Of a DNA stretch of 64,000 nt, positions 31,565 to 41,652 are shown piece after piece; the stretch's first letter is position 1, and each line of letters starts with the position of its first letter. Both the position numbers and the translations under genes were made by a program. Source of the DNA: Bacillota bacterium (lineage in GTDB: Bacteria; Bacillota; Clostridia; Clostridiales; Clostridiaceae). The notes under the pieces were generated by a model, which worked only from the letters and a program-made list of their open reading frames with translations, was not told the origin of the DNA and did not search any database. The stretch spans positions 1 through 64,000 of the forward strand of contig JAJXWH010000025.1 of NCBI GenBank assembly GCA_021781745.1. Reading direction: 5' to 3'.

Positions 31565-33235
31565 ATGGCAAATATATTAATGATTTTTCAAATAATAGTT
31601 CTAATACTTATGGTTTATGTTATGTGTAATGCAATAAACAAACCCCAAAGAAATAGAGAGATTGTAATTGATAGAGAAAGTACTAAAGAGTTGAATAATT
31701 TGAATAAACTAAGGCAGATAAGCCTATCAAAGCCTTTAACAGAAAAGAGCAGACCTTCAACATTTGATGAAATAATAGGTCAAGAAAAGGGGATAAAAGC
31801 TTTGAAGGCAGCTTTATGTGGACCTAATCCTCAACATGTCATAATTTATGGTCCTCCAGGAGTGGGTAAAACTGCAGCTGCGCGATTAGTATTAGAAGAA
31901 GCACGCAAATCAACTCTATCACCATTTACAGAAAAATCAAAGTTTGTTGAAATAGATGCAACTACTTTGAGATTCGATGAAAGAGGAATAGCTGATCCAC
32001 TTATCGGATCAGTTCATGATCCAATATATCAAGGAGCTGGTTCGCTGGGTATTGCTGGAATTCCTCAACCAAAACCTGGTGCAGTAACTAAGGCTCATGG
32101 TGGAATACTGTTTTTAGATGAAATTGGAGAACTTCATCCAATTGAATTAAATAAACTCTTAAAAGTACTAGAAGATAGAAAAGTATTTTTAGATAGTTCG
32201 TATTATAGTTCTGAGGATGCAAATATGCCTAAATACATAAAGGAAGTATTTGAGAATGGTCTTCCTGCAGATTTTAGATTAATTGGAGCAACAACAAGGT
32301 CACCTGAAGAGATAATACCAGCAATAAGATCTAGGTGTGTAGAAATATTTTTTAGGGCATTGTCACCTGAAGAAATAGAAAAAATTGCAGAAAATTGTGT
32401 TAATAAGGTTGGACTTGAAATTACAGATGATGGAATTAGGGAAGTAAGTAAATATTGTACTAATGGTAGAGAAGTATTAAATTTAATTCAATTGGCTTCA
32501 GGGATTGCAATAAATGAAAAAAGGAAGGAAATAATATTAGAAGATATTAAATGGGTATTAGAAAACGGGCAGTACAATAAGATTGTTGATAATAAAATCC
32601 CGGTTAAATCAAAGGTGGGAGTTGTAAATGGATTAGCGGTATATGGCGCAAATATTGGTATGTTAATGCCCCTTGAAGTTAGTTGTAAGAGAGTTACGGA
32701 AAGAAGAGGAGAGCTTAAGGTAACAGGGATAGTTGAGGAAGAAGAAATTACTACTAATAATAAGAAGATAAAGATGAAAAGTACAGCTTATGCATCAGTA
32801 CAAAATGTACTTACCGTTTTAGATAATCTATTTGATTTATGCAGTGATAATTATGATATACATGTTAATATACCTGGAGGTATGCCAGTTGATGGCCCAT
32901 CAGCAGGGATAAGTATAGCAACTGCAATATACAGTGCAATAACAAAGCAGAAAGTAAATAGATTTGTTGCAATGACTGGTGAGATAAGTATATTAGGAGC
33001 TGTTAAAGCTATAGGAGGCGTAAAAGCAAAGATAACTGCAGCTTTTAAAGCAGGTGCACAAAAAGTAATTATTCCGCAAGATAATTATGATGAAAGCTTA
33101 AATGAACTATGTGAAATAAATATAATTCCAGTATCAAATTTTAGAGAGGTAATAAAAATTGCTCTTGAAGACAAGGAAATTACTTGCGAAAATGATAGAG
33201 AAATATTATCAGCCGAAGGTAATATAAATTTATAA
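31565..33235 (+). CDS. lonB: ATP-dependent protease LonB
   Basis: N-terminal [22 protein letters not shown], protease domain GGMPVDGPSAGISIATAIYSA. Confidence 0.93.
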   Translation: MANILMIFQIIVLILMVYVMCNAINKPQRNREIVIDRESTKELNNLNKLRQISLSKPLTEKSRPSTFDEIIGQEKGIKALKAALCGPNPQHVIIYGPPGVGKTAAARLVLEEARKSTLSPFTEKSKFVEIDATTLRFDERGIADPLIGSVHDPIYQGAGSLGIAGIPQPKPGAVTKAHGGILFLDEIGELHPIELNKLLKVLEDRKVFLDSSYYSSEDANMPKYIKEVFENGLPADFRLIGATTRSPEEIIPAIRSRCVEIFFRALSPEEIEKIAENCVNKVGLEITDDGIREVSKYCTNGREVLNLIQLASGIAINEKRKEIILEDIKWVLENGQYNKIVDNKIPVKSKVGVVNGLAVYGANIGMLMPLEVSCKRVTERRGELKVTGIVEEEEITTNNKKIKMKSTAYASVQNVLTVLDNLFDLCSDNYDIHVNIPGGMPVDGPSAGISIATAIYSAITKQKVNRFVAMTGEISILGAVKAIGGVKAKITAAFKAGAQKVIIPQDNYDESLNELCEINIIPVSNFREVIKIALEDKEITCENDREILSAEGNINL

Positions 33236-33305
33236 AATTCATTCACTTAATTTAAAGGTATTCTAAAATTAATATAATATACTATTAATGTATATTATAT
33301 ATTAA

Positions 33306-33371
33306 GGCACAATCAAAAAAATGATAGACTAGTATGCTTGCATCTTTGGTCTATTATTTTTTTCATATGCC
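33306..33371. mobile_element. MITE-like element, family A, copy 2 (minimal, 66 bp)
   Basis: GGCACAATCAAAAAAATGATAGAC...GGTCTATTATTTTTTTCATATGCC; TAA at 33303-33305 and 33372-33374. Confidence 0.7.
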
Positions 33372-33639
33372 TAATTTCTTTTATTTTACACCTTTTCTTT
33401 TGCTAATTAATATATATATGTTATAATAGATAAACTAAGTATAATTATCAATAAGAAACTCAAATTGAAACGCATGACAAAAATATTAAAAACGAAATTT
33501 TTTTGTTTTACTTATTATGTAATAAACATAATATAATAGTAAGTTTTTATATGAGCAATCATTGAAAAAATTATATATTATGTGTATACTAGATAAGTCA
33601 AATAAATAATGTGATTATGATGTGGGGGGAAATAGTACT

Positions 33640-35970
33640 ATGAAAAAGTTATATACAATTCCACTAATTCCTTTACGAGGATTGACTGTTTTTCCTAATG
33701 TAGTTGTACATTTTGATGTGGGAAGAGAAAAATCTATTGCAGCTATTGAACAGGCTATGTTAGATGAGCAAGAAATATTTCTTGTAGGCCAAAAAAATTC
33801 AGCTATAGAAGAACCTAATCAAGATGAAATCTATTCAATTGGAACTATATGTAGAATAAAACAAATATTAAAAATGTCAGATAATACTATTAGAGTTCTT
33901 GTTGAAGGACAAGAAAGAGGTAAAATAGTTGAATATATAGAGGAAGAAGAAAATTATATAAAAGTTTCAGTGGAAAAATTAGATGATGAAGTTGTTAATA
34001 ATGAAGAGTTGGATGCTTATATAAAATATTTGAATAAGGAATTTACAAGTCTGCTAAAGCTTAGTGAAGATAATTATGGAGAATCTATTAAAACGATTGA
34101 TCTTTCAGAAAAGCCAAGTCAATTTGTAGATATGGTTGCTTCTTATGCCATAACTGATGAGAAGTTAAAGCAAGAGATATTAGAAACTATAGATTTGACA
34201 AAAAGGATAGAAAAAGTCTTAGAACGAGTTAAAATAGAGATCTCTATAGCAAAAATACAGCGTAAGATAGCTAATAAAGTAAAAAATACTGTGGCTAAAG
34301 AGCAAAAGGAATTTTACCTTAGAGAACAGTTAAGAGCCATTCAAGAGGAATTAGGCGAAGATGATCAAGATAAAAAAGAAATAGAAAAATATGAGGAAAG
34401 AATTTCGAAAGCAAAACTTACTAAAGAGGTTAAGGATAAAGTTAATTACGAATTATCCAGACTTAAAACTATGAGTCCTACTTCATCAGAAGGTAATGTG
34501 GTTAAAGCTTATTTGGACTGGGTTTTAGATGTATCTTGGGGCAAGTACACTAAAGAAAGTATTAATGTTACTAAGGCAAGGGAAGTTTTAGATAAAGAAC
34601 ATTATGGCTTAGAAGATGTTAAAGATAGAATTATTGAATATTTAGCAGTAAAACAATTTAGTAAGTCTCAAAAAGGACCAATTCTTTGCTTAGTAGGTCC
34701 TCCGGGAGTGGGAAAAACATCTATAGCAAAATCTATAGCTAATGCTATCAATAGAAAGTATACAAGGATATCTCTTGGTGGAATGAAGGATGAAGCAGAA
34801 ATTAGAGGTCATAGAAAGACATATATTGGTGCTATTCCAGGTAGAATAATCTATGCAATGAAAGAAGCAAAATCAATGAATCCTCTTATGCTTTTTGATG
34901 AAATTGACAAAATTAATTCAAGTTATAAAGGTGACCCATCTGATGCTTTATTAGAGATATTAGATAGTGAACAGAATAAGGATTTCAGAGATAGCTATTT
35001 AGAAGTTCCAATGGATTTATCAAAGGTTATGTTCATAGCAACGGCAAATACTTTAGAAACTATTCCGAGACCACTTTTAGATAGAATGGAAGTTATTGAA
35101 GTATCAGGATATACTTATGAAGAAAAATTTAATATAGCTAAAAATCATTTAATTCCCAAGGTTTTTAAAGAATTAGATATACCAGAAAACAGCATTAAGA
35201 TTGAAGATTCGTCTATTAGAGAAGTAATAGAAGGATATACAAGAGAATCAGGCGTGCGGGGATTGGAAAGAAAAATAAGTTCTCTAATAAGAAAGGCTCT
35301 GGCAGAAATGCTAAAACAAGGTAGAAAAGAATTCATAATAAATTATGAAGATGTTCAGGACCTTTTAGGAAAAAGAACGTTTGATTTTGATAAAATTGAC
35401 AAAGTGGACAAGGTTGGTGTAGTTACTGGCATGGCGTGGACCGCTTATGGTGGAGATACTTTACCTATAGAGGCCATGGTAATGACTGGTTCAGGTAAGT
35501 TAGAGCTTACAGGCAAACTTGGCGATGTTATGAGAGAGTCTGCAAAAACTGCTTATAGTTATGTTAGAGCTAATGCTATAAAGTATGGAATAAATGAAAC
35601 TTTTTATAAGGAAAAAGATATTCATATCCATGCCCCAGAAGGTGCTGTTCCTAAAGATGGTCCTTCAGCAGGAGTTACAATGGTTACAGCCCTTGTATCA
35701 GCCTTATCAGGTAAGAAAGTTAAGCATAACGTAGCAATGACTGGCGAAGTAACATTAACAGGAAGAGTACTTCCAATTGGTGGTTTAAAAGAAAAATCTT
35801 TAGCAGCATTCAGGGCTGGAGTAGATACAATAATAATTCCAAAGGAAAATGAGAAAGATATAGATAAGATACCGAATTCAATTAGAAATAGTTTGAATAT
35901 TATTTCTGCTAAAGAAGTAAATGAGGTATTGAAAAATGCACTAATTGGAGAGGATACTAATGAGAATTAA
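33640..35970 (+). CDS. lonA: endopeptidase La (LonA)
   Basis: [38 protein letters not shown]. Confidence 0.96.
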   Translation: MKKLYTIPLIPLRGLTVFPNVVVHFDVGREKSIAAIEQAMLDEQEIFLVGQKNSAIEEPNQDEIYSIGTICRIKQILKMSDNTIRVLVEGQERGKIVEYIEEEENYIKVSVEKLDDEVVNNEELDAYIKYLNKEFTSLLKLSEDNYGESIKTIDLSEKPSQFVDMVASYAITDEKLKQEILETIDLTKRIEKVLERVKIEISIAKIQRKIANKVKNTVAKEQKEFYLREQLRAIQEELGEDDQDKKEIEKYEERISKAKLTKEVKDKVNYELSRLKTMSPTSSEGNVVKAYLDWVLDVSWGKYTKESINVTKAREVLDKEHYGLEDVKDRIIEYLAVKQFSKSQKGPILCLVGPPGVGKTSIAKSIANAINRKYTRISLGGMKDEAEIRGHRKTYIGAIPGRIIYAMKEAKSMNPLMLFDEIDKINSSYKGDPSDALLEILDSEQNKDFRDSYLEVPMDLSKVMFIATANTLETIPRPLLDRMEVIEVSGYTYEEKFNIAKNHLIPKVFKELDIPENSIKIEDSSIREVIEGYTRESGVRGLERKISSLIRKALAEMLKQGRKEFIINYEDVQDLLGKRTFDFDKIDKVDKVGVVTGMAWTAYGGDTLPIEAMVMTGSGKLELTGKLGDVMRESAKTAYSYVRANAIKYGINETFYKEKDIHIHAPEGAVPKDGPSAGVTMVTALVSALSGKKVKHNVAMTGEVTLTGRVLPIGGLKEKSLAAFRAGVDTIIIPKENEKDIDKIPNSIRNSLNIISAKEVNEVLKNALIGEDTNEN

Positions 35971-36556
35971 AAAATCAGAATTTATTACCTCAGCTGTAAA
36001 GAAAAATCAATATCCTATTGATAATAGAGTAGAAATAGCTTTTGTTGGAAGATCAAATGTAGGAAAGAGTTCTCTAATTAACTCTTTAACTAATAGGAAG
36101 AAATTAGCAAAGGTAAGTCAGACTCCTGGTAAAACAAGATTAGTTAACTTTTTTCTTATTAATGATGATTTTTATTTGGTTGATTTACCTGGATATGGAT
36201 ATGCGAAAGTTTCACAAGCAGAAAAGGATAGCTGGGGAAAGACTGTTGAGATGTATTTAAATGATAGAGAGCAATTAAAAAGAGTTGTTTTACTTGTAGA
36301 CTCAAGACATAAGCCAACAGGTGACGATATAATGATGCATGAATGGATTAAGCATTTTGGTTATGATGTTATAGTAATTGCTACAAAAAGTGATAAACTT
36401 ACAAGAAATGAACTTAATAAAAATGAAAAAGTAATACGAGATACACTAAAATTAAATCTAGAAGATAAATTATATTTCTTTTCCTCTTTAAATAGAAATG
36501 GGAGAGATGAATTAATTGATAATCTATTCCTAGAATTTGCAACGGATTTAGATTAA
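35960..36556 (+). CDS. engB: ribosome biogenesis GTP-binding protein YihA/YsxC (EngB)
   Basis: [41 protein letters not shown]. Confidence 0.95.
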   Translation: MRIKKSEFITSAVKKNQYPIDNRVEIAFVGRSNVGKSSLINSLTNRKKLAKVSQTPGKTRLVNFFLINDDFYLVDLPGYGYAKVSQAEKDSWGKTVEMYLNDREQLKRVVLLVDSRHKPTGDDIMMHEWIKHFGYDVIVIATKSDKLTRNELNKNEKVIRDTLKLNLEDKLYFFSSLNRNGRDELIDNLFLEFATDLD

Positions 36557-36613
36557 TTATTTATCTTGAAATATATCCTTTTATGATTAAGTCTATTTGA
36601 AGAAATAGAAAGA

Positions 36614-36660
36614 AAAAAATAACCCTTCTACAATAAATGTTTTGTAGAAGGGTTATTTTT
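36614..36660 (+). terminator. Rho-independent terminator
   Basis: AAAAAATAACCCTTCTACA...TGTAGAAGGGTTATTTTTT. Confidence 0.85.
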
Positions 36661-36811
36661 TGTGCATTTAAGATTGAAATTTCATAGAATTATTATTCAA
36701 ATATAAGTAATAATTTATAAAAACGGATATTGCAAAAAATTGTGTCAAAAGTTTTTAGTACGAATAATATATAGTATAAAAAAGAAAAAATATTTCCAAG
36801 GAGGAATAAAT

Positions 36812-37303
36812 ATGGAGATGAATGATATCCTAAATGGTTTAAATTCATGTGATGATGATTGTAGTGAATCTACTAGCAATTGTAGTTGCGGACCAAACTT
36901 TGTAGGACCAGGAATCGGAGGATTTCCAGGAGGATTCGGAGGCGCTGGTGGTGGATTCAATAATTGTGGTTGCGGATTTGGTAGCTGGATTTGGATTTTA
37001 TTGATATTGTTTTATTGTGGTTGCGGAAGAAATAATAATAGAAGAGGAAATGATTGTTGCTGTGAAAGAAAAGAATGCTGCTGTGAGAAAAAAGAATGCT
37101 GCTGCTGCGGTGGTGGAAGCCCTAGAGGTGGATTATTAAGCAACTGCTCACCATACTTGTTTATATTAGTAATCCTATTCCTTTGCAATAACAATTTCAA
37201 TGGTTGCGGTATAGGCGGAGGATGTAATACAGGTTTTGGCGGAGGCTTCGGTGGAGGATTTAATTCTTGTAATGGCAATTTTGGCTACGGCATAGGTTGC
37301 TAA
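36812..37303 (+). CDS. Gly/Cys-rich hydrophobic-segment protein
   Basis: MEMNDILNGLNSCDDDCSESTSNCSCG..., CCCERKECCCEKKECCCCGGG; ATG at 36812 after aaggaggaataaat. Confidence 0.75.
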   Translation: MEMNDILNGLNSCDDDCSESTSNCSCGPNFVGPGIGGFPGGFGGAGGGFNNCGCGFGSWIWILLILFYCGCGRNNNRRGNDCCCERKECCCEKKECCCCGGGSPRGGLLSNCSPYLFILVILFLCNNNFNGCGIGGGCNTGFGGGFGGGFNSCNGNFGYGIGC

Positions 37304-37334
37304 AATTCTTAATTTTTAGGAAGGAGAGATAAAT

Positions 37335-37592
37335 ATGTCTAGAAAGAAGAATAAATGCTGCTGTGAAAAGAAACATCAAGAGTGTTGCTGTTACGAATCT
37401 GGATCTTATGGCTCAGGCTTATTTGGCGGAGGAAATGGCTGCACACCAATCATATTTCTATTAATAGCATGTGGTTCAGGATTATTAAATTGTAATAAAT
37501 CATATTTAATTATTTTACTATTCTTATTATGTGGTGGATGTTTCTCAGACTTTTTCGGTGCTGGAAACCAAGACTATAATACTTGCTGCTAG
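37335..37592 (+). CDS. second Cys-rich hydrophobic-segment protein
   Basis: MSRKKNKCCCEKKHQECCCYESGSYGSGLFGGGNGCTPIIFLLIACG; RBS aaggagag. Confidence 0.75.
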   Translation: MSRKKNKCCCEKKHQECCCYESGSYGSGLFGGGNGCTPIIFLLIACGSGLLNCNKSYLIILLFLLCGGCFSDFFGAGNQDYNTCC

Positions 37593-37602
37593 GATAGTGG
37601 AT

Positions 37603-37621
37603 AGAGGGCTTATAGCCCTCT
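37603..37621 (+). terminator. Rho-independent terminator
   Basis: AGAGGGCttatAGCCCTCT then A/T tract. Confidence 0.7.
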
Positions 37622-37704
37622 AAAAAAATGCCCAAAAACGCAAACATTTTTATAGTAATGTACATATATTAAAAAGAGGCAATTATTATTGAAAGGATTT
37701 AAAA

Positions 37705-38250
37705 ATGGCTAAGCATAAACATAGAGAACAAGATTCAGCAAGAAATGAAACTAACAACAATATGAATGCTAGTAGAAATAGTAATATACCTTTTGGTATA
37801 GATCCTATGCAGTTAATGGGGTTGTTAGGTGGAAATATTGATTTGAATAATATGGGGAATATGTTAGCGTCAATGAATACTAATGGGTTTAATATGGGCA
37901 ATTTAAGCTCAATTGCTCAAATGATGGGATTAAATTTAGATAATAATCTTTTCCAAGGGAATGTGAATAATCAAAATAATGATTTTAATAAAAATTTATA
38001 TCCAAATTTTAATCAAAACATGAAAGAACAATCCAATCCTGTCAACACAAATCCTGTTAATTCAAAGAGTGCTGAAAATCAAAACGCTGATAAGAATAAT
38101 AAAAAGAATGTTGTAAATAAAAATATTAAAGACAATGATGTTAATTTAGAATTTTTAATGGCACTCAGAAATTTTGTTCATCCAGATAGAATAAGGTTTA
38201 TCGATAAGATCATTGAAGCATATAAAAGAGGGGAACTTAAAGATGCTTAA
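37705..38250 (+). CDS. Asn/Met-rich hypothetical protein
   Basis: Low-complexity N/M/Q-rich body with ordered C-terminus FLMALRNFVHPDRIRFIDKIIEAYKRGE. Confidence 0.6.
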   Translation: MAKHKHREQDSARNETNNNMNASRNSNIPFGIDPMQLMGLLGGNIDLNNMGNMLASMNTNGFNMGNLSSIAQMMGLNLDNNLFQGNVNNQNNDFNKNLYPNFNQNMKEQSNPVNTNPVNSKSAENQNADKNNKKNVVNKNIKDNDVNLEFLMALRNFVHPDRIRFIDKIIEAYKRGELKDA

Positions 38251-38392
38251 AAAAAAGCAAAATAATTTCTATAAATGTGTATACAAAAGAAAAACATGTT
38301 AATAATATTAATGTAATAGAGAAAGCATTCTCTTACAAACTTAATGAATTATAGATTTTTTACTTCATTAAGTAACCCCTCATCCCCCTTTA

Positions 38393-38409
38393 GGCCGCAG
38401 TATGCGGCC
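38393..38409 (+). terminator. GC-rich hairpin
   Basis: GGCCGCAGTATGCGGCC. Confidence 0.5.
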
Positions 38410-38421
38410 TTCATATTTTTA

Positions 38422-38780
38422 GGCACATTCAAAAAAATAACAAGCCCATTTTCCAGCCTATTTTCCATCAGTTGACGCTCGACTCGCATATGCTCGCTGA
38501 GTACTCACAGAGTAAGCGACCACCATCAAATCATAGATTTGAGATGTCTGCTTAAGCGATTCACACCAAATCACAGATTTGGGTTCTCTGCTCATCGGCA
38601 AATCGTCCTAATAGGTCCACTATGAGAACGATTCACCTCCTCCTTGCCTGATGAAAAATATACACATTAGTAAAAAGCAGCTATGCTGCATTTATAGAAC
38701 ATTAATAGTAAAAAGCAGCTATGCTGCATATACAGAACATTTCATGGAAACTTTGGACTTGTTATTTATTTTTATGTGCC
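38422..38780. mobile_element. MITE-like element, family A, copy 3 (359 bp, with internal duplications)
   Basis: GGCACATTCAAAAAAATAACAAGCCC...GGACTTGTTATTTATTTTTATGTGCC; TTA at 38419-38421 and 38781-38783. Confidence 0.75.
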
Positions 38781-39707
38781 TTATGAAACTTTTTGTATAC
38801 TATTAATTTTATAATATGAATCAACCTTTTCTAAATCTAATAGGAGTATTAATTCGGTTTTATTACTATCTGAACTTCTAAGTTTACTTTTTTCAAATGA
38901 TATTCTCCATCTTATAGATGAAGGCTCTCCTGAATCAGTCCATTTATAATCATAAAAGAAAGCATTTTGAAATGCATAAGAATAGTTATCTTTATCCAAA
39001 TTCCAAAGTAAAGATAAATTATCTCTATCTATTTCGGAAATAAAGATATCTGGAAGATCATCGAGCACATATGGAAGTTCAATTATGTTTATAAATTTAA
39101 TTACTGAATCTAAAGAAGGAATATTTGAATTATCTTTGCTGGTATCTAAGACTTTATTGTTAATCAGCATAAAACTTTTTAAAGAAGATAGTCCTTCAGA
39201 GGAGGATATTGAAAAACATTGAGGCGTTTTAGAATTCTTACAATCTAATATGCCAAAAATATTATTTTCATTTGATGAAACTAAATCAAATTTATTTTTA
39301 TCCCAATGGAATACGTAAGAAATTGGCTTATTATTCTTAGAACCTATTAGTATTATTTCTGGTATATTATCTCTAGAGATATCATGAAGATATACTTTAG
39401 GTTCCCAATGAGTGTTGTTAGTGAAAAGTGTTTTATCTTTTAATTCTTCGGAAAGATAATAATTATCAGTTGAACATTTTATGTTAAAATCAACTTTATT
39501 TTGAGAATTTGATAGTTCTAAAGTATCCTTTGTGCCATCACCTGTTAAATCACAGTAGGTATCCTGTGAGATATTTACTGGAGAAATAGTTTGTAAAGTC
39601 TCAAAATTATTTGAGATAAAATAGACTAGAGTAATAATTCCAAAGAATGCGCCTATATATAATATTGTATTTATTAAAAGTTTTTTCTTAATTATTAAGA
39701 TTTTCAT
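38781..39707 (-). CDS. membrane-anchored protein with a VCBS/FG-GAP-like segment
   Basis: N-terminal TM; DLTGDGTKDTLELSN calcium-loop-like motif. Confidence 0.55.
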   Translation of the reverse strand: MKILIIKKKLLINTILYIGAFFGIITLVYFISNNFETLQTISPVNISQDTYCDLTGDGTKDTLELSNSQNKVDFNIKCSTDNYYLSEELKDKTLFTNNTHWEPKVYLHDISRDNIPEIILIGSKNNKPISYVFHWDKNKFDLVSSNENNIFGILDCKNSKTPQCFSISSSEGLSSLKSFMLINNKVLDTSKDNSNIPSLDSVIKFINIIELPYVLDDLPDIFISEIDRDNLSLLWNLDKDNYSYAFQNAFFYDYKWTDSGEPSSIRWRISFEKSKLRSSDSNKTELILLLDLEKVDSYYKINSIQKVS

Positions 39708-39782
39708 TATGTATCACCTCAATAAATTATATGTTAATAATTATGTTCATATTAATCATACAGAGACACATTACAAAAAAAA

Positions 39783-39839
39783 GACTATAACTTTAAATAA
39801 AAGTAATCGCTTAATATACTTTTATTTAAAGTTATAGTC
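39783..39839. terminator. bidirectional hairpin terminator
   Basis: GACTATAACTTTAAATAAAAGTA...TACTTTTATTTAAAGTTATAGTC. Confidence 0.7.
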
Positions 39840-39851
39840 GAATAAAAAAAA

Positions 39852-40259
39852 TTATTGACAATTTGCACAGTATCCATAAAAATAAACTTTATTTGATACA
39901 ATTTGATAATCAGTGTGTTCTGAAGCTAAAATGTTGAGGTTATCAAGAGATAAATCTTTGAAATCATCAACCTTACCACAACCTAGACATTGCAAATGAG
40001 GGTGTGGAGATGCATTTCCATCATATCTAAAGTTTCCTTCACCAACATTTATTTCTTGAACCAATCCTACATCAACCAATGTTTTTAGCGCTTTATAAAC
40101 TGTAGCTAAGCTCATAGTTGGATATTGAACATGTATATCTGTATAAATAACATCAGCCGAAGGATGAGAAGTTGTATTAATTAAATAATTATATACTGCA
40201 AGTCTTTGAGGGGTTAATTTTAGCTTTTTTTCTTTGAAAATAGAAGCTATATAATCCAT
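39852..40259 (-). CDS. Fur-family regulator, PerR-like
   Basis: LKLTPQRLAVYNYL, HPSADVIYTDI, CLGCGKVDDF, CANC. Confidence 0.88.
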   Translation of the reverse strand: MDYIASIFKEKKLKLTPQRLAVYNYLINTTSHPSADVIYTDIHVQYPTMSLATVYKALKTLVDVGLVQEINVGEGNFRYDGNASPHPHLQCLGCGKVDDFKDLSLDNLNILASEHTDYQIVSNKVYFYGYCANCQ

Positions 40260-40636
40260 ATTTATTACCTCACTTATTATAATTTTATGAACAAATTATA
40301 ACATAAAAATAAATAAATAGTCAACGCTATTAATTAATGCTATTTATAAATAATAATTATTAATAAGTTACAGCTTTATCAATAAATATATGGTTTACAG
40401 AATGTTAACTTAATTTTAGTATATATTAAACATAAAATGATAAAAATTTATTGTATAGTTAGGAAAAGTCTGTTAAAATAAAAATAAGATAAAGAATGTT
40501 AATTTATTAACATTCTATTGTAATTGTATATTATCTAAAATATTCCACAGAGAAAATACTAATTTTTATTACAGACTTAAATTTATAGCCTATGATAAAA
40601 ATAAAAGTAATAGAATTAATAAGGAGGCGTATTGTT

Positions 40637-40957
40637 GTGGGAAAATATAAAGTTGGAGACGAGTTAATTATTGTCAACGATCCAAACAAAGATAATGCAA
40701 AATTAAAGGAACTAACTACTTTAACTGTTGATGGTGATTTTGCTCAAATATCATGGGGAATTAAGATATTAGGGGTAGAATATGATAAACCGAATGTAAC
40801 ATTAACTTATAAAAATGTTAATGGTGAAAAGAATAAAGTTTTTGCAGTATGTAAAGATATAGAAAATTTTGATAAAGAGAAAGTTTTAGAAAAAGCATTA
40901 CTTAGAGCGTTCCAAAATGAAGTGATTGATATTTCTGTAAATAAGAATAAGTTTTAA
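40637..40957 (+). CDS. hypothetical protein
   Basis: GTG start at 40637 after aaggaggcg; no recognised family. Confidence 0.55.
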   Translation: MGKYKVGDELIIVNDPNKDNAKLKELTTLTVDGDFAQISWGIKILGVEYDKPNVTLTYKNVNGEKNKVFAVCKDIENFDKEKVLEKALLRAFQNEVIDISVNKNKF

Positions 40958-41133
40958 CATTAATAAGAAAGAGACCTCTTTAATTTAAAAGGTCTCTTTT
41001 TATATTTTTTTATTTAAATTGAATATTATATAAAAATATTTGCATAATCTTTACTTTATATACAATTTATAATATAATGGTTTCATGAATTTTAATATTT
41101 ATTAAATTTTTAAATTATAAGGAAAAGAAAAGG

Positions 41134-41373
41134 ATGGCGGGGAATATTATGAGTAGGTGTCCATTTTGGTCAACAAATAGAGAAAGAGTCGAATGTTATA
41201 AGGAGTGCCCTCTATTAACAAATGAATCTCATGGTAAAAAAGATAGCTCACATTGTATATTTAATGATTGCACAGAAGCAAATAATTTACATTTCAAAGA
41301 TATCGTAAATGAAGATTACAACTTTTTAAATTTATCTGCATATAATGAAGAAACTAGTATAATGAATTATTAG
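41134..41373 (+). CDS. small hypothetical protein whose stop codon is formed at a MITE junction
   Basis: RCPFWSTNRERVECYKECPLLTN; TAG stop 41371-41373 spans the TSD/MITE boundary. Confidence 0.6.
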   Translation: MAGNIMSRCPFWSTNRERVECYKECPLLTNESHGKKDSSHCIFNDCTEANNLHFKDIVNEDYNFLNLSAYNEETSIMNY

Positions 41374-41528
41374 GCACATTCAAAAAAATAACAGGCCAGT
41401 ATGCTTGCATATTTTGCACCATATGCGTCAGCAAATTCTACTAATAGCCACTATGAGCAGAATTTTACTTCATTGTCTGATACAAAATATTCGGCGCATC
41501 TTTGGTCTATTATTTATTTTCGTGTGCC
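41373..41528. mobile_element. MITE-like element, family A, copy 4
   Basis: GGCACATTCAAAAAAATAACAGGCCAG...TTTGGTCTATTATTTATTTTCGTGTGCC; TTA at 41370-41372 and 41529-41531. Confidence 0.75.
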
Positions 41529-41652
41529 TTAAAATAAAAAGGATTAGAATGTATAATACATTTTAATCCTCTTTTACTTTAATTTCAAAAAATGTTTCTT
41601 TGGATATACAGAAAAATATTAATAAAAGTAATTTACCTATATAATTAATTGA

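Noticed and set aside
29324-35970. clpP-clpX-lonB-lonA-engB arrangement as a novel system
   Set aside because: Known conserved protease gene neighbourhood in Firmicutes/clostridia; not unusual.
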